Made by a program: the position numbers and the translations under genes
Assembly: GCA_026702745.1 (NCBI GenBank)
Contig: JAPPBT010000066.1
Span: 1-64,000 of the forward strand
Source of the DNA: Gemmatimonadota bacterium
Lineage (GTDB): Bacteria > JAAXHH01
Length of the DNA stretch: 64,000 nucleotides
Direction of reading: 5' to 3'
The notes under the pieces: generated by a model
What the model was told of the DNA's origin: nothing
The model's input: the letters and a program-made list of their open reading frames with translations, nothing else
The model's database searches: none
Shown here: positions 26,299 to 35,588 of the stretch, in pieces
Layout of the letters: every line of letters starts with the position of its first letter
Numbering within the stretch: position 1 is the stretch's first letter

Positions 26299-27546
26299 AT
26301 GATTCGAAGGTCCTTTATACACATGGCTACGAGTGCCCTGGCCGCGACAGGAATTGCGTTCCTTGCGGTCGCGTGCGCGGACATGGAGGTGGCTGAACAG
26401 ACCGCTGACGCTGACGCTGACGCCGACGCCGTGATGGCGCCGATGTTCGAGGTGGACCCCCTGTGGCCCAAGCCGCTGCCCAACCACTGGATCCTGGGTT
26501 CCGCCATCGGCGTAACCGTCGACGCCAACGACAACATCTGGATCATACACCGCGGAAACGGTAACCCGAGCACGGAACTGGGCGCTGCGCAGGACCCGCC
26601 CGTGGCCGAATGCTGCATTCCCGCGCCGCCGGTACTCCAGTTCAGTCCCGAGGGCGATCTGTTGAACCATTGGGGCGGACCGGGAGAAGGATACGACTGG
26701 CCGGGTTCGAATCACGGGATTACCGTCGACCCGATGGGTAATCTATGGATCGGCGGCAACGGGGGCGACGACGCCCACATCCTGGTTTTCGCCCAGGACG
26801 GCACCTTCCTGAAGCAGTTCGGCGAACCGGGCGCGCGAAGGGCCGATGGCTTTGACGAGGCCGATCCGGCGTGGAGTGGCAACAGCATGGATCCGGGGAA
26901 TTTCGGACGTGTGGCCAAGATCTCCTTCGATGCCTCCGCGAACGAAGCCTATGTGGCCGATGGGTACCTGAACAAGCGCGTTGCGGTGCTCGACATCGAG
27001 ACCGGGGCCCTGAAGCGGTACTGGGGCGCTTACGGCAATGAACCTGATGACGCCAATATCGGTAGATACGATCCCAAGGCGCCGCCGGCCCAGCAGTTCC
27101 GCAATCCCGTCCACGCGGCCGATCCCTCGAACGACGGTCACGTATACGTCTGCGACCGGCCCAACAACCGTGTCCAGGTTTTCCGGACGGACGGCACCTT
27201 CGTGATGGAGAAAGTCCTCTCCGGCAACACGCTGGGCGCCGGGTCTACCTGGGACGTCGCCTTTTCAAAGGACGCGGACCAGAAATACCTGTACGTGGCG
27301 GACGGCCAGAACATGAAGGTGTACGTGCTGTTGCGGGAGACCATGGAAGTGCTGACCACTTTCGGAGACGGTGGCCGCCAGCCGGGCCAGTTCTTCGGCA
27401 CCCATAGCATCGCGACCGATTCGAAGGGCAATATCTACACCACGGAGACCTACGAAGGCAAGCGCGTGCAGAAGTTCACCTATATGGGTGAGGGCCCGGT
27501 CGATCAGCAGGACCAGGGCGTGATATGGCCCTCCGCATCCCGGTAG
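26299..27546 (+). CDS. NHL-repeat lipoprotein (peptidyl-amidating-lyase-like propeller)
   Basis: 415 residues. ATG 26299 follows a GGGAGG site. The signal peptide ends in the lipobox FLAVAC, followed by an acidic ADADADADA linker encoded by a 6-bp DNA repeat. The rest is an NHL-type beta-propeller (blades such as NHGITVDPMGNLWIGG, VYVCDRPNNRVQVF, SIATDSKGNIYTTETYEGKR), like the lyase domain of peptidyl-glycine alpha-amidating enzymes. In bacteria these are common secreted propellers of unknown substrate. Its end overlaps the next gene by 22 bases, so translation of the two may be coupled. Confidence 0.8.
   Translation: MIRRSFIHMATSALAATGIAFLAVACADMEVAEQTADADADADAVMAPMFEVDPLWPKPLPNHWILGSAIGVTVDANDNIWIIHRGNGNPSTELGAAQDPPVAECCIPAPPVLQFSPEGDLLNHWGGPGEGYDWPGSNHGITVDPMGNLWIGGNGGDDAHILVFAQDGTFLKQFGEPGARRADGFDEADPAWSGNSMDPGNFGRVAKISFDASANEAYVADGYLNKRVAVLDIETGALKRYWGAYGNEPDDANIGRYDPKAPPAQQFRNPVHAADPSNDGHVYVCDRPNNRVQVFRTDGTFVMEKVLSGNTLGAGSTWDVAFSKDADQKYLYVADGQNMKVYVLLRETMEVLTTFGDGGRQPGQFFGTHSIATDSKGNIYTTETYEGKRVQKFTYMGEGPVDQQDQGVIWPSASR
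26401..26432. repeat. 6-bp in-frame repeat encoding an Ala-Asp linker
   Basis: Repeated GCTGAC/GCCGAC hexamers encode alternating Ala-Asp right after the lipoprotein cysteine region of the NHL protein, giving a flexible acidic tether. Confidence 0.7.
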
Positions 27547-29000
27547 GCACGACGGATCGGGTCTCTCCTCTTACGGGACGACGGACGGCGACCAGCCGGG
27601 TTGCCGTCCGCGTCCTGCTTTTCCTGGCCATAGCCGGACTCACGGCAGCCGTGCCGTCACCCGGCGCCTTCGGCCACGACATCCCCTCCGACATCACGGT
27701 ACGCGCTTTCATCAAGCCGGAAGGCCAGCGCCTCAGGATGCTCGTGCGCGTACCCCTCGAGGCCATGGTCGACGTCACCTTTCCTCTGACCGGCCCCGGC
27801 TACCTCGACCTGTCCCGCGCCGACGAGTCCCTGCGTGACGCCGCCATGCTGTGGCTCGGGCAGGAGGTGGCGATCTACGAAGACGGATCGCGCCTGGCCG
27901 TGCCCGAACTGATGGCCGTCAGGGCCTCCCTGCCTTCCGATCCATCCTTTCAAGCGTACGATTCCGCGCTGGTTGCCACCCGGGGGCCGCCGCTCCCGGC
28001 CGGTACACAGATCTTCTGGCAGCAGGTCATGCTGGACGTGCTCTTCGAGTACCGGATCACATCGGATCGTTCGGAGTTTTCGATTCTCCCCGGACTCGAA
28101 AGGCTGGGTATGCGGGTCTCGACCGTGCTGCGCTTCCTGCCTGTTTCAGGGGGCGAACGTCTCTACCAGTATACCGGTAATCCGGGCCTTGTCGTACTCG
28201 ATCCCCGCTGGCACCAGGCCGCGTTTCGTTTCGTGCAACTCGGTTTCACCCACATCCTCGACGGCATGGACCATCTCCTGTTCCTGCTGTGCCTGATCAT
28301 CCCCTTTCAGCGGCTGCGCGTACTCGTGATCCTCGTTACGGCCTTTACCGTTGCGCACTCGGTCACGCTGGTCGCTGCCACGCTGGGCCTGACGCCCGCC
28401 GCCCTTTGGTTCGTCCCCCTCGTGGAAACGGTGATCGCCGCCTCCATCGTCTACATGGCACTGGAGAACATCGTTTCGCCCGGCCTGCGCCGGCGCTGGA
28501 TGGCCGTATTCGGGTTCGGACTCGTGCACGGATTCGGATTCGCCTACGCGCTGCGGGACATGCTGCCTTTCGGCGGAGATCACCTGGTGGTCTCGCTGCT
28601 GGCGTTCAATGTGGGGGTCGAGATCGGTCAGCTACTCGTGATTCTGATCTGTGTCCCGATACTGCGTTTACTCTTCAGGTACCTTCCGGGTGAGCAACCC
28701 AGGCAAAGTATGCAGGCCGGCAAGATCGGGCAGACCGGACGGACCGGATGGACCGGATGGACCGGGCATCCCAGGCGGATCGCCGCGGTCATCCTCTCGG
28801 TCCTCGCGGGTCATACGGCCTGGCACTGGCTGGTGGAGCGCGGCGCCGTGTTGTGGGAATACGATGTGCTGGCCACGACGCCGGACAGCGCGCTGTATGG
28901 AGTGGCGGGACTCCTGGTACTGATGTTGATCATCGCCGCCTTCGCGGGATGGGCGTTCCTTCGTTCTGACCGGGCGGACCGGACGAACCGGTCTGATTAG
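27525..29000 (+). CDS. HupE/UreJ-2 family membrane protein
   Basis: 491 residues. A signal-like hydrophobic segment (about 27-45) precedes a 200-residue extracytoplasmic domain. The C-terminal half has six or more membrane helices with the HupE/UreJ_2 hallmarks FTHILDGMDHLLFLLCLI and GLVHGFGFAYALRDM. Histidine-rich relatives take up nickel or cobalt for hydrogenase or urease, but this long two-part form is mostly uncharacterised and no metalloenzyme gene is nearby. The loop GRTGWTGWTG and the C-terminal DRADRTNRSD are both made of minisatellite DNA; the stop codon lies within the first copy of the 49-bp array. Confidence 0.8.
   Translation: MALRIPVGTTDRVSPLTGRRTATSRVAVRVLLFLAIAGLTAAVPSPGAFGHDIPSDITVRAFIKPEGQRLRMLVRVPLEAMVDVTFPLTGPGYLDLSRADESLRDAAMLWLGQEVAIYEDGSRLAVPELMAVRASLPSDPSFQAYDSALVATRGPPLPAGTQIFWQQVMLDVLFEYRITSDRSEFSILPGLERLGMRVSTVLRFLPVSGGERLYQYTGNPGLVVLDPRWHQAAFRFVQLGFTHILDGMDHLLFLLCLIIPFQRLRVLVILVTAFTVAHSVTLVAATLGLTPAALWFVPLVETVIAASIVYMALENIVSPGLRRRWMAVFGFGLVHGFGFAYALRDMLPFGGDHLVVSLLAFNVGVEIGQLLVILICVPILRLLFRYLPGEQPRQSMQAGKIGQTGRTGWTGWTGHPRRIAAVILSVLAGHTAWHWLVERGAVLWEYDVLATTPDSALYGVAGLLVLMLIIAAFAGWAFLRSDRADRTNRSD
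28735..28770. repeat. 9-bp in-frame repeat (Thr-Gly-Arg/Trp)
   Basis: Imperfect ACCGGACGG/ACCGGATGG units encode TGRTGWTGWTG in a loop between membrane helices of the HupE/UreJ-like protein. Confidence 0.65.
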
Positions 29001-29163
29001 GCGGGCTGGCCAGGCTGACCGGGCGGACCGGACGAACCGGTCTGATTAGGCGGGCTGGCCAGGCTGACCGGGCGGACCGGACGAACCGGTCTGATTAGGC
29101 GGGCTGGCCAGGCTGACCGGGCGGACCGGACGAACCGGTCTGATTAGGCGGGCTGGCCAGGCT
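28968..29163. repeat. 49-bp minisatellite, 4 perfect copies, between convergent genes
   Basis: Four identical 49-bp units start at 28968, 29017, 29066 and 29115, and an 8-base partial unit follows at 29164. Each begins GACCGGGCGGACC. The first unit encodes the last residues and TAG stop of the HupE/UreJ-like gene on the plus strand. The last unit encodes the last residues (PGQPGQPA) and stop of the unknown gene on the minus strand. The two middle copies are non-coding. Confidence 0.95.
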
Positions 29164-29752
29164 GACCGGGCACTTCAATGAAGGCTTCGGACAGCGCGAA
29201 CACGCAGGAGCTGCGCTCTCCGCCGAGACTGGGCTTCCATATATCGACCGGATAGGGTTCGCCCGGAATCATGTGACCGTTGAACATGATCTGGGCGGAC
29301 CGTGCAAAGTACAGGCAGGAGAAAACGTCCCATCCTTCCCGGAATCTCGGAGCGGGCGCTTCGAGCAGTTCGGGAGACCGCAGGCCGCCCCAGCGGGCGA
29401 TGACCTGGTCTTCCTCCGTTTCGATCGTCCACGCGGGCGCGTCGAGCACGTTGCCGCTCCGCGTGAAGGAAGCCGGCACCACCTCCAGTTCCATGTCGTA
29501 CATGCCGCCCCGGCCGCTCATCCAGGTCTGAATGAATGTAGTCATCTCCGGGTTGTCGGTGCAGATCCTGTGATACGAGAATCCATCCTCGATAAGGACA
29601 TAGGCCACGGTCCCTTCGCCGGCCGAACAGTAGTGCGTATGCCAAAGGCTGACCATCGCACTGTTCTCCCCGGCACCCGCGGGACGAACATAGTTGATCC
29701 AGTGCTGTCCCGTCCAGAACAGCCTGCCCGGGTTGACGATCGGCCTGTTCAT
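29144..29752 (-). CDS. Conserved-looking protein of unknown function
   Basis: About 202 residues from ATG 29752, chosen for its GGAGG site eight bases upstream; the longer frame runs into the 20-bp repeat array and is not coding. No signal peptide or membrane helix is seen. The sequence is rich in Trp, His and Tyr (LFWTGQHWINYV, WHTHYCSAGEGTVAYVLIED), has a YHRICTDNPEM segment and an MFNGHMIPGEPYP segment, and looks like a compact mixed or beta fold. I do not recognise the family. Its C-terminal residues come from the 49-bp minisatellite. Confidence 0.6.
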   Translation of the reverse strand: MNRPIVNPGRLFWTGQHWINYVRPAGAGENSAMVSLWHTHYCSAGEGTVAYVLIEDGFSYHRICTDNPEMTTFIQTWMSGRGGMYDMELEVVPASFTRSGNVLDAPAWTIETEEDQVIARWGGLRSPELLEAPAPRFREGWDVFSCLYFARSAQIMFNGHMIPGEPYPVDIWKPSLGGERSSCVFALSEAFIEVPGQPGQPA

Positions 29753-29771
29753 CCGGTTCCTCCAATACCCA

Positions 29772-29851
29772 GCGTAGCCGGTCCACGGTCCGCGTAGCCG
29801 GTCCACGGTCCGCGTAGCCGGTCCACGGTCCGCGTAGCCGGCCCATGATCC
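29772..29851. repeat. 20-bp minisatellite, 3 perfect + 1 degenerate copies
   Basis: Units starting GCGTAGCCGGTCC lie at 29772, 29792 and 29812; a degenerate copy follows at 29832. The array is directly upstream of the unknown gene at 29144-29752, where promoter or leader signals would be expected, so copy number could alter its expression. Confidence 0.85.
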
Positions 29852-30101
29852 GCGAAATCGCTCACGGCCCGAATCCATGTAAACTGATCCGGGTGGGGCC
29901 GGACGTCAAGGGCGGACTGGGAGACCGGCCGGCGAGGCCCTTGCGAGCGGCACTTCCTCTCAGACCTTCCGCATAAATCGCTTGCCCGGTTTCGGTCCGT
30001 CCTGTACATTTTCCGCATCGGGTCTTACAATCGGGAGGCCGGGCAATAAGGTTAGTTCAAGCAAGCGGGCGGTCTTTCTCTCACTCCAGGAGCCAAACGG
30101 C

Positions 30102-30332
30102 ATGATCGGCGATATCGGCATGCAGGAACTGATGGTGATCTTCCTGATCGTCCTGCTCTTGTTCGGCGCGGACCGGATCCCGGCCCTGGCGAGGGGACTG
30201 GGCAAGGGCGTGCGGGAGTTCAAGCGGGTCGTGAACAATGCGAATACTGAAATCCAGCGCGCCATCGACATCGACGAGAAGGAACCGCCCCCGCGAAAGC
30301 CACCGCCGACAAAGGAACTGGACCGGTCATAG
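30102..30332 (+). CDS. tatA: Twin-arginine translocase subunit TatA
   Basis: 76 residues. A short N-terminal membrane helix (IGMQELMVIFLIVLLLFGA) is followed by the hinge GADRIPALARGLGKGVREFKR amphipathic helix and a charged Pro/Lys tail, exactly the TatA/TatB layout. Homo-oligomers of TatA form the export pore for folded, RR-signal proteins with TatC. ATG 30102 follows an AGGAG site. It is not next to tatC, which lies about 24 kb away in this window. Confidence 0.9.
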   Translation: MIGDIGMQELMVIFLIVLLLFGADRIPALARGLGKGVREFKRVVNNANTEIQRAIDIDEKEPPPRKPPPTKELDRS

Positions 30333-30434
30333 GACAACGGAACAGCAGGCTTGACGAATGGGCGTGCCGGCCGGTGGACGGTGCGCCCGTTTTGCATGAT
30401 CCGGAGCCCGCAGCGCTATCCACGACTACAGGAC

Positions 30435-31763
30435 ATGTCCACTGCCGCCCTTCGCAATGACGCACGGTGCATTTTCGACGCGGCCCTTCAAGCTGTAGAT
30501 CCAGCGTCGGCCATCCGGCGCCATGTCGTACGTGAAGGAAGCCGGCTGAAAGTCGGCGGCCGCGGTTACGACCTGGACCAGTTCGAGAACGTCTACGTCG
30601 TCGGTGCCGGCAAAGCGGGTTCCGTGATGGCCGGCGCCATGGAATCGCTACTCGGCGACCAGCTAACCGGGGGCGTGGTCAACGTCAAGTACGGACATGC
30701 TACGCCGCTGCGGCGCGTGGAGGTGGTCGAAGCGGGCCATCCCATTCCCGACGCGGCGGGCTTGGTCGGAACGCAGAAAATCGTTGAGCTCCTGGCGCCT
30801 GTCGGGGAAGACGACCTGGTGTTCTGCCTGCTTTCGGGTGGGGGATCCGCGCTCCTGCCGCTACCTGCCGATGGGGTGACGCTGGAGGAGAAACAGGCGG
30901 TCACGGAGCTGCTGCTTCAGTGCGGCGCGACGATCAACGAAACCAACACGATCCGCAAGCATATCTCGCGGGTAAAGGGTGGACAATTGGCCAGGCTGGC
31001 CTCGCCCGCGCGGGTGGTGAGCCTGGTCCTTTCGGACGTCATCGGGGACCCGCTCGATATCATCGCGTCGGGGCCCACGGTGCCGGATGAAAGCACTTTT
31101 GCCGATTGCCGGTCTATTCTTGATCGGTACGGTCTGCAGGATAGACTGCCTGTTGCGGTGATTCGCCACCTGGATGCGGGGTCGAAGGGAATCGTACCGG
31201 AAACACCGGACTCCGGCGACCCGGTCTTCCATCGAATGCAGACGGTCACTGTCGCCAACAACCGCCAGGCACTGGATTCCGCCCGGATCGAGGCGGAAAA
31301 GAGAGGATACAACCCGCTCGTGCTGTCCAGTTCGATCGACGGCGAGACCCGCGAGGTCGCTCGTATCTACGCCGCCATGGCCCGGGAGATCGAAGGGTAT
31401 GGCGATCCGGTTAGGCGCCCGGCGTGCGTAATTTCCGGCGGCGAGACCACGGTAACGCTGAAGGGCGGCGGCAAAGGCGGACGTAACCAGGAATTCGTAC
31501 TGGCCACCGTATCGGGCATCGAGGGACTGGAACGAACCGTCGTATTCAGCGCCGGAACGGACGGGACGGACGGTCCTACCGACGCCGCGGGCGCGGTGGC
31601 GGACGGACATACGCAGGCCCGGGCCGTCGAAATGGGGCTGGACGCCGACGCCTGCATGGACCGCAGCGACGCCTATCACTTTTTCGAACCGCTGGGTGAC
31701 CTCGTCATGACGGGCCCTACCCATACCAATGTCATGGACCTGCGACTGTTACTCGTCGGTTGA
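30435..31763 (+). CDS. Type-2 glycerate kinase (DUF4147/MOFRL)
   Basis: About 442 residues from ATG 30435; an in-frame ATG at 30396 is an alternative. The N-terminal DUF4147 domain shows VVGAGKAGSVMAGAMES and CLLSGGGSALLPLP; the C-terminal MOFRL domain shows GGETTVTLKGGGKGGRNQE and SAGTDGTDGPTDAAGA. The enzyme phosphorylates D-glycerate, usually to 2-phosphoglycerate, linking glyoxylate, serine or sugar-acid breakdown to glycolysis. It is the first of a run of metabolic genes on the plus strand. Confidence 0.9.
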   Translation: MSTAALRNDARCIFDAALQAVDPASAIRRHVVREGSRLKVGGRGYDLDQFENVYVVGAGKAGSVMAGAMESLLGDQLTGGVVNVKYGHATPLRRVEVVEAGHPIPDAAGLVGTQKIVELLAPVGEDDLVFCLLSGGGSALLPLPADGVTLEEKQAVTELLLQCGATINETNTIRKHISRVKGGQLARLASPARVVSLVLSDVIGDPLDIIASGPTVPDESTFADCRSILDRYGLQDRLPVAVIRHLDAGSKGIVPETPDSGDPVFHRMQTVTVANNRQALDSARIEAEKRGYNPLVLSSSIDGETREVARIYAAMAREIEGYGDPVRRPACVISGGETTVTLKGGGKGGRNQEFVLATVSGIEGLERTVVFSAGTDGTDGPTDAAGAVADGHTQARAVEMGLDADACMDRSDAYHFFEPLGDLVMTGPTHTNVMDLRLLLVG

Positions 31764-31787
31764 GGACACATAAGGCTGGGATCGACC

Positions 31788-32594
31788 ATGATGACCGAAG
31801 CGCAAAGGTACCTGTTCGACCTGACCGGTTTTCTGCACCTGGATGGCGCCCTTGGAGAAACGGCGCTCGCCGAGGCGCTTGATGCTGCGGAGCGGTATAT
31901 CCGGACGCCCGCCGAAGACCTCCCGCCGGACTTCGGGAGCAGAGACGGCCGCATCTACGACAACGGATTCGCCTTCGACAAGTCACTGGAGCGGCTGGTC
32001 TTCGAGCCAAGCTACTGGCCCATCGTAAAGGAGTTCACGTCCGGCAAACCCCGTTTCGTCCGGGGGTCCATGCTCGTGAACCAGCCCGGCGGAGTCGTCG
32101 ATCCAGGATCGCTCCACTGCGCACGCGAAGCCTACGGTTGGCAAAGCACGCGCTACGATTGCCGGGACGGCCGTATTTACTGCGATGATTTCGTCGTATT
32201 CATTTATCTCACCGACGTGAATCCCGGCGACGGCGGACTCGTGGTCGTGCCCGGGTCGCACAAGTGCAATTTCGACCGCCCCGATTCGGTCTTCGACGGG
32301 GGTGACCTGGAAGACGACGCGCCACCAGGCACGATAAACGTCACCCCCAGGGCGGGCGACGCGGTGATCATCTCCGAGTTGCTCACGCACGGTACCCTCC
32401 GGTGGAAGCCAACCGACCGGAAGCGTATCGTGCTCGTGCTGCGGTACGCACCCCAGTACAGCGGTGGCGGACCGTGGACGACGGACACGCTCAAGGCCCG
32501 GCTTTCTCCCGAGACTAATGAATTGATGGCCCTGGCCTCCTTTACGGAGGTCAAGGACGTCGCCCAGAGGGAAGTGGTCACGTTAACCGAATGA
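31788..32594 (+). CDS. Phytanoyl-CoA dioxygenase family protein, copy 2
   Basis: 268 residues with the PhyH-type fold. LVVVPGSHKCNFDRP, the distal His in SELLTHGTLRW and Arg in DRKRIVLVLRY mark the Fe/2-oxoglutarate site. The proximal His is probably in DPGSLHCAREAYG; a clear HxD pair is not visible. It is only distantly similar to copy 1. It follows the glycerate kinase by 24 bases and may share its transcript. A hydroxylation reaction on a small acid or lipid is plausible; substrate unknown. Confidence 0.8.
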   Translation: MMTEAQRYLFDLTGFLHLDGALGETALAEALDAAERYIRTPAEDLPPDFGSRDGRIYDNGFAFDKSLERLVFEPSYWPIVKEFTSGKPRFVRGSMLVNQPGGVVDPGSLHCAREAYGWQSTRYDCRDGRIYCDDFVVFIYLTDVNPGDGGLVVVPGSHKCNFDRPDSVFDGGDLEDDAPPGTINVTPRAGDAVIISELLTHGTLRWKPTDRKRIVLVLRYAPQYSGGGPWTTDTLKARLSPETNELMALASFTEVKDVAQREVVTLTE

Positions 32595-32613
32595 TCCGTT
32601 CGCGTCTTCCATA

Positions 32614-32665
32614 ACGGCCCTGACCCGGCAGCGGCCCTGACCTGGCGGCCCTGACCCGGCACCGC
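32614..32665. repeat. Imperfect 14-17-bp repeat before the FAD/Fe-S oxidase
   Basis: Three CGGCCCTGACCCGGCA-like units of 17, 14 and 17 bases lie between the second PhyH gene and the FAD/Fe-S oxidase, where leader sequence would be. Confidence 0.6.
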
Positions 32666-32690
32666 CCGGAGCGGCGCAAAGGCAAGGTAC

Positions 32691-35588
32691 ATGGACTCAG
32701 CCTGGCAGGAACAGATCGCGAAAGAGACCGACTGCGCGTTCCGATTCGACGAAACGGCCAGGGTCCTGTACAGCACGGACGCCAGCATCTACGAAATCCA
32801 GCCGCTGGGCGTCGCCTATCCAGCCCACGCGGACCAGGTCTCCCGCATCCTCCGTTTCGCCTACGAAAGAGGCATCCCCGTCACGCCCCGCGGCGGGGGC
32901 ACCAGCCTGGGCGGCCAGGCGGTAGGCCGCAGCATCCAGGTCGACTTCTCCCGGCACATGAACCGGATCCTCGAGGTCAACGTCGAGGAACAGTGGGCCA
33001 GGATCCAGCCCGGCGTGGTGCTCGACGAACTGAACGACCACCTGAAACCTATGGGACTGCTCTTCGCCCCGGACGTCTCCCCGAGCAACCGGGCGAACGT
33101 CGGCGGCATGATCGGCAACAACTCCTGCGGTTCCCATTCCATCATATACGGCAAAACGATCGACCACGTCCTGGAACTCGACGTGGTCCTGAGCGACGGC
33201 ACCCAGACGGTCTTCAAGCCGGTTGGCGACCGTGAATACGGCCAGAAGGCCGCACTCGGCGGACTGGAGGGCCGGATCTACCGCGAAATCCGCCGCATCG
33301 CCCACGAAAACCGGGACGAGATCGCGGCCCGGTACCCCCGGATCATGCGGCGCGTGGGCGGATACAACCTGGACGAGTTTACCGGAGAAGGTCCCTTCGA
33401 CCCCTGCAAGATGATCGTCGGGTCCGAGGGCACCCTGGCGGCCGTGACCGAGGCGCGCGTCAACCTGGTGCCGCTTCCTGCCCACAAGGCCCTCGGTATC
33501 TGTCACTTCTCGGACCTGATCGAATCCATGGAAGCGACGGTGGAGATCCTGAAGACCGATCCCTCCGCCGTGGAACTCACCGACAAGACCATACTGGATC
33601 TGGCCAAGGAATCTCCCGCGGCCGCCCATCAGCGGGACTTCATCGACGGCGACCCGGAAGCCATCCTCATGGTCGAGTATTACGGGGAGACGGAAGGCGA
33701 GGTCACGGACCGCCTGGACGCCCTCGAATCCCTGCTTCGGGAGAAGCACCTGGGCTACGCCTGCGTCCGTGCCTCGACTCCTGCCGCCCAGTCGAACGCC
33801 TGGACCATCCGGAAGGCGGGACTCGGGTTGCTGATGGGCATGAAGGGGGATACCAAGCCGGCGACTTTCGTGGAGGACACGGCGGTGTCGCCGGAGAAGC
33901 TTCCGGACTACATCCGCGACTTCCGCGACATCGTCCACAAGCACGGCACGGTGGCGTCCTACTACGCCCACGCCAGCGTGGGCACGATCCACATCCGGCC
34001 GCTCATCAATCTCAAGGAAGCCGAGGGCATCGCGCGCATGCGGGTCATCGCCGAAGAAATCCGCGACCTGGTCCTGGCCTACGGCGGCGCGGTCAGTTCC
34101 GAGCACGGCGACGGACTCGTGCGGAGCGAGTGGAACGAAAAGGTGTTCGGCCCGCGGCTGTACGAGGCCTTTAAGGCGGTCAAGGCCGTGTTCGACCCGA
34201 ACGGCATCATGAATCCAGGCAAGATCATCGCGAACCAGAAGATGACCGACAACCTGCGATTCGGCCCGGCATACCAGGCGGAGGAGATCAACACGTATTT
34301 CGATTTCTCGGGCGACGGCGGGTTCTCGCGGTCCATCGAGCTCTGCAACGGGGTCGGCGCCTGCCGCAAGAAGCTGGTGGGAACCATGTGCCCGTCCTAT
34401 ATCGCCACGCTCGACGAGGAGCACAGCACCCGGGGCCGCGCAAACGTGCTCCGGGCAGCCCTGTCGGGGAAACTGGACGACGAGGGGTTCACAAGCGACC
34501 GGGTCTACGAAGCCCTCGACCTCTGCCTGGAGTGCAAGGGCTGCAAAGGCGAGTGCCCCTCCAACGTCGACATGGCCAAGATGAAGTACGAATTCCTCGC
34601 CCACTACTACGAGAAACACGGGCTGCCCCTGCGCAACCGCCTGTTCGGCCGTATCGAAACGCTCAACCGGCTCGGTTCCGCCTTTGCGCCGCTGAGCAAC
34701 CGGATCGTGAACCATCCCTGGCACAAGCGGATCCTGGAACGGACGATCGGCGTGGACAGGCGGCGGTCCCTTCCGGAGTTCGCCGAAGTCACGTTCGAAC
34801 AGTGGTTCTATCAGCGCGGTTCCGGTAGCGCCGAGAACCGTGATCGACCGACCGTCGTCTTCTTCCCGGACACCTTCGTCAACTACAGCGAGCCCCATAT
34901 CGGGATTGCCGCCGTGGAGGTACTCGAAAGCGCCGGATACCGCGTGGTGCTGGCCGAACCCCGCGCCTGCTGCGGCAGGCCCCTCATCTCGAAGGGCATG
35001 CTGCGCCAGGCCCGGGAGGCCGCCGAATACAACATCACCCAGCTTGTCCGGTACGTGGACCGCGGATGGACCATCGTGGGCTGTGAACCCAGTTGTGTCA
35101 TGACGTTTCGGGACGACTACCGCGACCTCGTGGACGACCCGCGTGCCGACCGGCTCGCAGAGGGCATGCTCATGATCGACGAGTTCCTGGCCCGGGAGCA
35201 CGGGGCCGGTCGTCTATCGCTTCCGGTCCGGCCCACTGGCCGGTCGATCAGTCTGCACGGGCACTGCCAGCAGAAGGCCATCGCTGGTACCAACTCCACT
35301 GTGGCCGCCCTGGAACTGGTGCCCGGGTACGAGGTCACGACGTTGAACACCGGGTGCTGCGGCATGGCCGGCAGCTTCGGCTACGAACGAGAGCACTACG
35401 ACCTGTCTATGAAAATCGGCGAAGACCGCCTCTTCCCCGCTGTCCGCGCCGCCGACGAAGGGACGGAACTCGCCGCGACGGGGACCTCCTGCCGGCACCA
35501 GATCGCCGACGGCACGGGCAGGACGGCCTTCCATCCTATCGAACTGATCAGAAATGCCCTCGGCGACCGGCGGAGCATCCAGCGTTGA
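32691..35588 (+). CDS. YdiJ-type FAD-linked oxidase fused to a Fe-S/CCG subunit
   Basis: 965 residues. The N-terminal FAD_binding_4 domain (residues 40-180) has TPRGGGTSLGGQAVG and NVGGMIGNNSCGSHS. FAD-oxidase_C follows to about 500 (SSEHGDGLVRSEW). A Fe-S part carries CNGVGACRKKLVGTMCPS and CLECKGCKGECPSN, and two CCG motifs follow (ACCGRPLISKGM and GCCGMAGSFGY). The layout equals a GlcD-GlcF fusion such as E. coli YdiJ, oxidising a D-2-hydroxyacid (lactate, hydroxyglutarate or similar) and passing electrons towards quinones. Its stop overlaps the TTG start of the next gene. Confidence 0.9.
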   Translation: MDSAWQEQIAKETDCAFRFDETARVLYSTDASIYEIQPLGVAYPAHADQVSRILRFAYERGIPVTPRGGGTSLGGQAVGRSIQVDFSRHMNRILEVNVEEQWARIQPGVVLDELNDHLKPMGLLFAPDVSPSNRANVGGMIGNNSCGSHSIIYGKTIDHVLELDVVLSDGTQTVFKPVGDREYGQKAALGGLEGRIYREIRRIAHENRDEIAARYPRIMRRVGGYNLDEFTGEGPFDPCKMIVGSEGTLAAVTEARVNLVPLPAHKALGICHFSDLIESMEATVEILKTDPSAVELTDKTILDLAKESPAAAHQRDFIDGDPEAILMVEYYGETEGEVTDRLDALESLLREKHLGYACVRASTPAAQSNAWTIRKAGLGLLMGMKGDTKPATFVEDTAVSPEKLPDYIRDFRDIVHKHGTVASYYAHASVGTIHIRPLINLKEAEGIARMRVIAEEIRDLVLAYGGAVSSEHGDGLVRSEWNEKVFGPRLYEAFKAVKAVFDPNGIMNPGKIIANQKMTDNLRFGPAYQAEEINTYFDFSGDGGFSRSIELCNGVGACRKKLVGTMCPSYIATLDEEHSTRGRANVLRAALSGKLDDEGFTSDRVYEALDLCLECKGCKGECPSNVDMAKMKYEFLAHYYEKHGLPLRNRLFGRIETLNRLGSAFAPLSNRIVNHPWHKRILERTIGVDRRRSLPEFAEVTFEQWFYQRGSGSAENRDRPTVVFFPDTFVNYSEPHIGIAAVEVLESAGYRVVLAEPRACCGRPLISKGMLRQAREAAEYNITQLVRYVDRGWTIVGCEPSCVMTFRDDYRDLVDDPRADRLAEGMLMIDEFLAREHGAGRLSLPVRPTGRSISLHGHCQQKAIAGTNSTVAALELVPGYEVTTLNTGCCGMAGSFGYEREHYDLSMKIGEDRLFPAVRAADEGTELAATGTSCRHQIADGTGRTAFHPIELIRNALGDRRSIQR

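Noticed and set aside
28968-29163. The 49-bp array as a CRISPR
   Set aside because: Units are directly adjacent with no variable spacers, and no cas genes are present.
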